DNA of 27,813 nucleotides from Candidatus Kerfeldbacteria bacterium. Its GTDB lineage: Bacteria > Patescibacteriota > Patescibacteriia > UBA9570. Below, in pieces: positions 22,693-27,813 of this stretch; within the stretch, counting starts at the first letter, position 1; each line of letters begins with the position of its first letter. The notes below the pieces were generated by a model, which saw nothing but the letters and a program-made list of their open reading frames with translations, ran no database searches and had not been told where the DNA came from. The translations under genes were made by a program, and so were the position numbers. The stretch covers positions 1-27,813 of the forward strand of contig JACQPW010000013.1 of the NCBI GenBank assembly GCA_016207285.1, read 5' to 3'.

Positions 22693-22702
22693 CCGCTATA
22701 CT
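22674..22702 (+). promoter_or_regulatory. Predicted promoter for argH
   Basis: TTGCCG (22674-22679), a 17-base spacer and TATACT (22697-22702), ten bases before ATG 22713. The leader would be zero to three bases. It separates argH and the genes after it from pyrC as a second transcription unit. Confidence 0.6.
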
Positions 22703-22712
22703 ACCCACTGAT

Positions 22713-24044
22713 ATGGCGCAATTGTGGAACAAAGGCTTTGATATTAACCGCGAAATTTTAGAGTTCACCGTCGGGAACGATTACGAACTGGATCAGTTGA
22801 TGGTCAAACATGACGTCTACGGCAGCATGGCTCAAGCTGCCATGCTCAAAAAAATGGGCATCCTCACTCCGGCCGAATTCAAAACCGTCCACACAGAGTT
22901 GAAACGGTTGATTGAGTTGTGGCAACAGGGAAAATTTGTAGTGAAGTTGGAGGATGAAGACGGCCACACCGCCATCGAAAACCATTTGGTCAAACAGCTG
23001 GGGGATCTAGGGAAGAAAATCCATACCGCCCGTAGCCGCAATGATCAAGTCGTCACCATGTCACGACTGTACGTTAAAGAAAAACTATTAAACATCTACG
23101 GTCATAGCCTAACCTTAGCGCAGCATTTTTTGGCGCTGGCTAAGCGGTATCGTCACGTACCGATGCCGGGTTATACGCACATGCAACGCGCTATGCCAAC
23201 ATCGGGTGGGGTGTGGTTTGATCAATACGCCGAAGCGATTTTGGACGATCTCCAATTGCTCAAAACCGCCTTTCAGTATAATGACATGAGCCCGCTGGGT
23301 AGTGCGGCTGGTTTTGGGGTAAATTTACCAATTGATCGAGCCTACACTGCCAAACTGCTCGGTTTCAAAAAAGTCCAAAACAATACCATGTATGTGGCCT
23401 ACACCAGAGGCAAGGTGGAGGCGGCCACTCTGTTTGCTTTAAACCAATTGATGCAAACCATGGCTAAATTTTCGAACGATGTCCTGTTATTTTCGATGTC
23501 GGAGTTTGGGTTTGTAGAACTACCGAAAGAATATTGCACTGGCTCTTCGCTGATGCCGCAAAAACGCAACGGCGATGTGTTTGAACTGACGCGCGGTAAA
23601 GCCAATATTATGTTAGGGTATTTCTTATCAACCGTGGAATTACAAAACGTCTTACTGTCCGGTTATAACCGCGATACCCAGTTAACGAAAGATCTAATGG
23701 TGAAAGCGCTGCACTTATACAGCAATACAGTGAAGGTGATGAGCACCGTTACCGAAGGGATTACCTTGAATAAAACCAAATGTATTGCCGCCTGTAGTGC
23801 CGATATTTTTGCTACCGACAAAGCGCTGGATCTGGTAAAAGCTGGCATGCCGTTCCGCGACGCCTATCGCCATGTGGCCGCCCATTTAGATGAACTAGAG
23901 ACGATCGACCCGATTAAAAATATCAAATCCAAAGCGATTGATTTCCGTCCAGCGCAAACCAGCTGGAAGGCCAATTCTAAATGGTTAAGCGGCGAACAAA
24001 GACGCTGGCAACAGACAGTTAAGCACTTGCTGGCGCTGCCATAA
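22713..24044 (+). CDS. argH: Argininosuccinate lyase
   Basis: ArgH splits argininosuccinate into arginine and fumarate. The 443 residues belong to the fumarase/aspartase superfamily and match ArgH specifically: DGHTAIENHL at 83-92, HTARSRNDQ at 104-112, GYTHMQRAMP at 153-162 and the mobile catalytic loop GSSLMPQKRN at 277-286, whose serine is the usual catalytic residue. The family reads MPQKKNPD; here it is MPQKRNGD. No argG, argF or other arginine gene is nearby, so its presence inside a pyrimidine cluster is notable. Shared carbamoyl phosphate from CarAB is one possible link. A TTG at 22674 in frame is ignored because it lies in the promoter. Adenylosuccinate lyase is unlikely given the motifs. 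Confidence 0.93.
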   Translation: MAQLWNKGFDINREILEFTVGNDYELDQLMVKHDVYGSMAQAAMLKKMGILTPAEFKTVHTELKRLIELWQQGKFVVKLEDEDGHTAIENHLVKQLGDLGKKIHTARSRNDQVVTMSRLYVKEKLLNIYGHSLTLAQHFLALAKRYRHVPMPGYTHMQRAMPTSGGVWFDQYAEAILDDLQLLKTAFQYNDMSPLGSAAGFGVNLPIDRAYTAKLLGFKKVQNNTMYVAYTRGKVEAATLFALNQLMQTMAKFSNDVLLFSMSEFGFVELPKEYCTGSSLMPQKRNGDVFELTRGKANIMLGYFLSTVELQNVLLSGYNRDTQLTKDLMVKALHLYSNTVKVMSTVTEGITLNKTKCIAACSADIFATDKALDLVKAGMPFRDAYRHVAAHLDELETIDPIKNIKSKAIDFRPAQTSWKANSKWLSGEQRRWQQTVKHLLALP

Positions 24045-24055
24045 ATCGCTATACT
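24027..24055 (+). promoter_or_regulatory. Predicted promoter for pyrD, leaderless spacing
   Basis: TTGCTG (24027-24032), a 17-base spacer and TATACT (24050-24055), exactly seven bases before ATG 24063. The -35 is inside the last codons of argH. The best example in the window of a promoter that would put the start point on the A of ATG. Confidence 0.6.
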
Positions 24056-24062
24056 ATCGCCA

Positions 24063-24983
24063 ATGTCTACGGCCATCCGCTTTCTCGGCATACCATTTAA
24101 AAACCCGATTGTGCTCGCATCCGGTATCTTGGGTGTGACGGCCGCTTCGATGAAGCGCTGTATTGATTTAGGGGCTGGTGGTGTAACCGTCAAATCACTG
24201 TCGCTCAAACCACGCACCGGCCACCGTAATCCAACCATGGGTGGATATGACCACTTTTTTCTCAATGCGGTTGGCCTATCTAACCCTGGAGTTGATGCGG
24301 GGATCAAAGAATTGAAGCGCTTCAAGGCCATTTGCAAAGCACCACTGATCGGCAGTGTGTTTGCTGGTAGTGTGTCAGAATTTGGCGCCGTCACCAAAAA
24401 AATCGTCACAGCTCCCATTGACCTGCTCGAAATTGATATTTCTTGTCCTAATGTTGGGGATGAATTTGGCACCCCTTTTGCCTATAGCACTGAAGCAGCC
24501 ATTGCTATCACCAAGGCTGTCAAAAAACAGTCCAAACGGGTACCGGTGATTATGAAATTGTCTCCGAATGCGTGGAATATTGGTGAAATTGCCCGTGCCT
24601 GTGAAGAGGCTGGCGCTGATGCCGTTACCGCAGTCAACACTGCCTCCGCCATGACGATCGATAGCGCCTTCCAGGTGCCATTTTTGGCCAACCAGGTGGG
24701 TGGTATGTCCGGCCCGGCGCTGAAGCCGATTGCCTTAAAGGCGGTCTGGGATGTGCACAATACCGTTAAGCGTATCCCCATCATTGCTACCGGGGGAGTG
24801 ACTACTGGTGAAGATGCTATTGAAATGATTTTGGCTGGTGGCACGTTAGTGGGGGTTGGTTCGGCCGCCTTTTGGCGTGGCCCAGAAGTGTTTGGTAAAA
24901 TCGTCAAAGAAATGGAGAACTACATGAAGAAAAAGCAGGTTAAAAATTTATCCAGTTTAATCGGGAAGGCGCATCGGTCATGA
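24063..24983 (+). CDS. pyrD: Dihydroorotate dehydrogenase, class 1B catalytic subunit
   Basis: PyrD oxidises dihydroorotate to orotate with FMN. The 306 residues show NPIVLASG at 14-21, KSLSLKPRTG at 44-53, NAVGLSNPG at 68-76, the catalytic-base cysteine C128 in IDISCPN, and IIATGGV with GVGSAAF in the phosphate-binding C-terminal part. A cysteine base marks class 1 (soluble) enzymes, as opposed to the serine of membrane class 2. The pyrK gene overlapping its stop (ATGA) makes it class 1B, a PyrD-PyrK heterotetramer using NAD+. NAD would come from the pathway encoded upstream. Confidence 0.96.
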   Translation: MSTAIRFLGIPFKNPIVLASGILGVTAASMKRCIDLGAGGVTVKSLSLKPRTGHRNPTMGGYDHFFLNAVGLSNPGVDAGIKELKRFKAICKAPLIGSVFAGSVSEFGAVTKKIVTAPIDLLEIDISCPNVGDEFGTPFAYSTEAAIAITKAVKKQSKRVPVIMKLSPNAWNIGEIARACEEAGADAVTAVNTASAMTIDSAFQVPFLANQVGGMSGPALKPIALKAVWDVHNTVKRIPIIATGGVTTGEDAIEMILAGGTLVGVGSAAFWRGPEVFGKIVKEMENYMKKKQVKNLSSLIGKAHRS

Positions 24984-25777
24984 AGCCACAAATCGCCACA
25001 CTGAAGAAGATCACCACCGAGGCTAATGGCGTTAAGGGGTTTACCTTTAATTTTCCAAAACTCGGTTCCAAACCAGGCCAGTTTGTGATGTTGTGGTTAC
25101 CCGGCGTAGACCAAAAGCCATTTTCGATTGCGGGTGATGATGGCAAAACCTTTACCACGGTAGTGTTTAAATTAAAAGATTTCACCGAGCACTTGTTTAA
25201 GTTAAAACCGGGTGATCCGGTAGGGGTCACTGGCCCCTTTGGTAATCCCTATAGCTGGAAACCAAAACAGCATGCGATTGCCGTTGGCGGTGGCTATGGG
25301 GCGGCACCGTTATCCTTTTTGATTAATCAGACGCGCAAAGCTAAGTGCTCGTATGAACTGTTAGTGGGTGCTCGGACTAAATCGCTGTTGCTCTATACCG
25401 ATCACTTTCCAAAACATACTTTTTTGTCGACGAATGATGGTTCCAGTGGACACCAGGGGTATGTTACTGAAGTTTTGGAGCAACGCCTCAAACGCTTGTC
25501 TGCTGCCCAACGCAAACACACCACTGTCTATGTGTGCGGTCCCGAACCGATGGAATATGCCGCTGCGCTGGTGGCTAAAAAATATCGCGTCCAAGCGCAA
25601 ATTAGTATTGAACGTTACATGAAATGTGGTTTCGGTGTGTGTGGCCAATGCTGTGTGGACGATACTGGTGAAACGATGTGCCAAGTAGGTCCGGTGATTA
25701 CTGGCCAACACGCCTTAAGCTTGCTAGAATTTGGCAAATATCACCGTGATAAATCCGGTGCCATTATCCAATATTAA
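24980..25777 (+). CDS. pyrK: Dihydroorotate dehydrogenase electron-transfer subunit
   Basis: PyrK carries electrons from PyrD's FMN through a [2Fe-2S] cluster and FAD to NAD+. The 265 residues follow the ferredoxin-reductase order: FAD-binding barrel with KPFSI at 46-50, NAD-binding fold with GGGYGAAP at 103-110 and CGPEPM at 186-191, then the C-terminal cluster-binding segment with C216, C221, C224 and C234 (C225 is extra). ERYMKCGFGVCGQC is the normal PyrK pattern. The start overlaps pyrD. An electron-transfer subunit of another oxidoreductase is much less likely given the neighbour. Confidence 0.95.
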   Translation: MKPQIATLKKITTEANGVKGFTFNFPKLGSKPGQFVMLWLPGVDQKPFSIAGDDGKTFTTVVFKLKDFTEHLFKLKPGDPVGVTGPFGNPYSWKPKQHAIAVGGGYGAAPLSFLINQTRKAKCSYELLVGARTKSLLLYTDHFPKHTFLSTNDGSSGHQGYVTEVLEQRLKRLSAAQRKHTTVYVCGPEPMEYAAALVAKKYRVQAQISIERYMKCGFGVCGQCCVDDTGETMCQVGPVITGQHALSLLEFGKYHRDKSGAIIQY

Positions 25778-25783
25778 AACCGT

Positions 25784-26404
25784 ATGATTGATATCCTCGC
25801 CACACTCAAACAAGTAAAAGCCATCATGACCGATGACCATTTTGTGGGCACCAAAGGGCCGCACTTTTCTATCTATATCAACAAAGATGCCTTGTATCCG
25901 CATATTGCCGAAACCTCGGCGGTCTGTGCACAATTTGCCGAGCAGTTTGTGCCGTTTAATGCCGATATCGTGGCTGGTCCAGCTCTGGGTGGGATTATTT
26001 TGTCGCAATGGACGGCGTATCATTTAGGGTTAAAAACTGGCAAGCCGATCTTGAGTGTCTACGCCGAAAAGAAAGAGGGTGATTTGCAACTGACGCGCGG
26101 TTACGATGCCTTAGTGAAAGGCAAGAACGTGGTGGTGGTGGAAGATCTCACTACGACCGGTGGTTCTCTAAAGCAGGCTATTGCGGCAGTGCAGCAGGCA
26201 GGTGGTAACGTGGTGGCCGCCGCGGTGATGGTGAATAAAAACCCAACGCAAGTGACTTCGGAATTTTTTGGTGTACCGTTCTTTGCCCTGACAGAATTAC
26301 CGGTCGAATTGTATTCAGCTGAAGATTGCCCGTTGTGTAAGAGTGGTGTACCGATTAATACCACCATTGGTCATGGTCAGAAATTTCTCGATAGTAAAAA
26401 ATAA
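25784..26404 (+). CDS. pyrE: Orotate phosphoribosyltransferase
   Basis: PyrE makes OMP from orotate and PRPP. The 206 residues contain the PRPP-binding motif VVVEDLTTTGGSL (117-129, both acidic residues E120 and D121 present), GPALGG at 65-70, and an EKKEGDLQLTRGY loop near 95-107. The C-terminus carries a CPLC pair (C182, C185) followed by SGVPINTTIGHG, a tail known from archaeal-like and CPR PyrE proteins but absent from E. coli PyrE. It may be a structural, possibly metal-linked feature; one CxxC alone would need partners. It begins six bases after pyrK and ends five bases before pyrF. Confidence 0.93.
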   Translation: MIDILATLKQVKAIMTDDHFVGTKGPHFSIYINKDALYPHIAETSAVCAQFAEQFVPFNADIVAGPALGGIILSQWTAYHLGLKTGKPILSVYAEKKEGDLQLTRGYDALVKGKNVVVVEDLTTTGGSLKQAIAAVQQAGGNVVAAAVMVNKNPTQVTSEFFGVPFFALTELPVELYSAEDCPLCKSGVPINTTIGHGQKFLDSKK

Positions 26405-26409
26405 TCATT

Positions 26410-27144
26410 ATGGCAAACCTGAATCCGGCCGCCCAAGCCTTAGCGCGCATCAAACAAGATAAACAATCTAATTTGGCAGTCGCGGCTGATTTGACGGATG
26501 CCAACAGTTTAGTGAAATTGGTGCAGCAAGTAGGGGATAGTATTTGCGTGTTGAAAACCCACATTGATGTGATCAGTGATTTTACACCGGACTTGATCAC
26601 GACCTTATTGGATCTCAAAAAACAGTATAACTTTCTGATCTTTGAAGACCGGAAATTTGCTGATATTGGTAACACAGTCAAGTTGCAGTATGGTGGCGGC
26701 ATTTATCGCATTGCCGACTGGGCGGATATTATTAACGCCCATGTGGTGCCAGGCCCAGGGATTATTGAAGGGTTATGGGAAATCGGTAAGACCAAAGGCG
26801 CTGGGTTATTGCTGCTCGCCGAGATGAGTTCAGCCGGCAACCTGGCTACCGGTGATTATACTAAAACAGCCGTCGCCTGGGCGCAGAAATATTCTGATTT
26901 CGTGATTGGCTTTATTGGCATGAAGAAATTGGTGGATGATCCCAAATTTGTCACCATGACACCGGGGATTAATTTCGCCGATAAGAGTGATAAACTCAAA
27001 CAGCAATATGTGACACCGGAGCAGGCTATTCAAGGTGGTTCCGATATCATCATCGTCGGTCGTGGCATCTATGGCGCTTCTGACCCATCCTTGGCGGCTA
27101 AGCAGTACCGCGAGGCTGGCTGGGGAGCTTACAATAGCCTATAA
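26410..27144 (+). CDS. pyrF: Orotidine 5'-phosphate decarboxylase, eukaryote-like type
   Basis: PyrF decarboxylates OMP to UMP. The 244 residues match the eukaryotic URA3/UMPS branch more than the usual bacterial one. Shared features are KTHID with K49, the catalytic stretch FEDRKFADIGNT (D80, K82, D85), the WADIINAH segment, LLLAEMSSAGNLATGDY, VIGFIG, MTPG, QQY with Q199, and IIVGRG with R218. The spacing of D-x-K-x-x-x-D fits yeast 91/93/96. Standard bacterial PyrF reads LDLKFHDIPNT in this position. It ends the pyr cluster directly after pyrE, an order mirrored by the OPRT-ODC fusion of animals and plants. Transfer or an old shared branch are both possible. Confidence 0.95.
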   Translation: MANLNPAAQALARIKQDKQSNLAVAADLTDANSLVKLVQQVGDSICVLKTHIDVISDFTPDLITTLLDLKKQYNFLIFEDRKFADIGNTVKLQYGGGIYRIADWADIINAHVVPGPGIIEGLWEIGKTKGAGLLLLAEMSSAGNLATGDYTKTAVAWAQKYSDFVIGFIGMKKLVDDPKFVTMTPGINFADKSDKLKQQYVTPEQAIQGGSDIIIVGRGIYGASDPSLAAKQYREAGWGAYNSL

Positions 27145-27147
27145 TAT

Positions 27148-27175
27148 TGGTTGATAATCCGTAGGTCATCAACTG
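27148..27175. terminator. Weak possible bidirectional terminator between convergent genes
   Basis: GTTGAT (27150-27155) pairs with ATCAAC (27168-27173), extendable by two wobble pairs, with an inner CC/GG pair. It lies between the convergent ends of pyrF and the minus-strand gene and overlaps the latter's stop. Flanking T runs are short, so support is thin. Confidence 0.3.
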
Positions 27176-27813
27176 TTTAAATCTGGTGTAATATCAATGG
27201 TCAGGGGTAGAGACAGCAATGCTTCTAGATATTTTTGATCTGACTGTTTCAGAAATATATCTGATCTGTTGAAACGGAGACCTCCGCTCGGCAAACAGGG
27301 TGTCTCTAAAAAGAATACTCCTGATATTTTTAGGGCATCTAGGTACTTCTGACTCAACACAAGTCCACAGACCTCTGGTGTTACTCCTACTAATATATGT
27401 TTGACATTATCATCTTTCTGCACATGTTTTTCCACGCTTTCTACAGCCTCTGGCCAAGACCAGAATTGGTCCAGTCCACCAATCTTTCCCCCACCAACGT
27501 TCCATCCAAATTTTAGATCGACTTTGTCAGGGGTTGAGCTATTCTTATTGGGATATATAACAGATTGACTCAGTTGATCAGGCAGCTTTGCAATGACCAG
27601 ATCTAACTCTTCTGCTGACAAAATACCACTACTATGAACCCCAGTAATGTCTCCCAAACACAGTCGCTGATGCTGGGTATTGTAGATGGGGAATTGCTTC
27701 AGATGCTCTGTAATCTGTTTATCAATCAGGACCAAATTTGACATCTTTGCCCGCTGATCAAATGTTTTAATATGAAAGTGCGTCCTCCATGAACCAACCA
27801 TTGCAGTCACATC
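27169..27813 (-). CDS. Unknown protein, partial or complete, minus strand
   Basis: I do not recognise this protein. The frame is open to the right edge, so the N-terminus may lie outside; GTG 27810, ATG 27801 and ATG 27744 are possible internal starts. About 214 residues are visible, ending at TGA 27171-27169. It has no signal peptide or clear membrane segment, and looks like a soluble alpha/beta protein: LGDITGVHSSG, FGWNVGGGKIGGLDQFWSWPEA, HILVGVTPEVCGLV and the ending LPLTIDITPD. DNA here is more AT-rich than the rest (about 38-50% GC in lines I counted). It is the only minus-strand gene and is convergent with pyrF. Orientation and composition suggest a separate acquisition. Confidence 0.6.
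   Translation of the reverse strand, partial: DVTAMVGSWRTHFHIKTFDQRAKMSNLVLIDKQITEHLKQFPIYNTQHQRLCLGDITGVHSSGILSAEELDLVIAKLPDQLSQSVIYPNKNSSTPDKVDLKFGWNVGGGKIGGLDQFWSWPEAVESVEKHVQKDDNVKHILVGVTPEVCGLVLSQKYLDALKISGVFFLETPCLPSGGLRFNRSDIFLKQSDQKYLEALLSLPLTIDITPDLNS

Larger units (their letters stand above)
22406..22696 (+). other. GC-rich, hairpin-rich intergenic island between pyrC and argH; candidate structured RNA
   Basis: This is the only stretch over 300 bases (22386-22712) without a recognised gene. By hand count 22441-22680 is about 66% GC, against roughly 50% around it. It contains at least four good hairpins: 22412-22435 (nine pairs, loop ACTTCC); 22469-22484 (GTCGGT, TTCG, ACCGAC); 22594-22622 (GGTC, GGGAG, loop GTGATG, CTCCC, GACC, with a five-base bulge); and 22645-22692 (sixteen pairs). 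I found no match by eye to RNase P, SRP RNA, tmRNA, T-box, PyrR-site or common riboswitch cores. It may be a structured RNA, a cis-regulator, or a foreign insert. No U-tract terminator ends it. Confidence 0.4.

Noticed and set aside
22713..24044. Adenylosuccinate lyase (purB) instead of argH
   Set aside because: The HTAIEN, HTARSRNDQ and GYTHMQRAMP motifs are those of argininosuccinate lyase.
24063..24983. Class 1A, fumarate-using PyrD coupled to fumarate from ArgH
   Set aside because: An overlapping pyrK gene with an intact Fe-S motif indicates the NAD-dependent class 1B enzyme.
1..27813. CRISPR arrays, insertion sequences, integrases or prophage genes
   Set aside because: I saw no direct-repeat arrays, transposase motifs or phage structural proteins.

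Overview
The window looks like part of a small-genome bacterium, most likely a member of the Candidate Phyla Radiation (Patescibacteria). The base composition is close to 50% GC and the standard code is used (TGA is a stop, TGG is Trp). Coding density is very high, most neighbours overlap by 4 to 60 bases, and Shine-Dalgarno sequences are nearly absent. The placement is an inference from protein style and gene packing; no rRNA gene is present to fix it.

Layout. Bases 1-1033 hold the ribosomal proteins L11 (partial) and L1. Bases 1047-4801 hold a deoxynucleotide module (dCMP deaminase, a P-loop kinase, thymidylate kinase, dUTPase) with a secreted M23 peptidase inside it. Bases 4798-10245 hold what looks like the complete de novo NAD route (nadE, archaeal-type nadM, nadA, nadC, nadB), interrupted by a secreted fibronectin-like protein. 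A tRNA-Pro(CGG) follows, then an 83-residue MGMT-like protein, two exported or membrane-anchored proteins, a two-domain TM0106-type nuclease, gatB and a small sulfotransferase-like protein.

Bases 15264-27144 hold a complete UMP pathway: a cytosine-deaminase-like amidohydrolase, carA, carB, pyrB, pyrC, then argH, pyrD, pyrK, pyrE, pyrF. A partial unknown gene on the minus strand closes the window.

Three things stand out. First, the pyr operon is preceded by a near-consensus promoter, a 14-codon leader ORF and the only clear intrinsic terminator in the window; together these look like a ribosome-coupled attenuator. Second, several genes have a TATACT-like -10 box 6-10 bases before ATG, which predicts leaderless mRNAs. 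Third, 22386-22712 is a GC-rich (about 66%), hairpin-rich island between pyrC and argH with its own promoter-like sequence and the only good Shine-Dalgarno motif seen; its nature is unknown.

Together the genes make UMP, dTMP precursors and NAD from simple precursors, which is more biosynthesis than many reduced-genome CPR bacteria carry. PyrF is of the eukaryote-like (URA3/UMPS) type.
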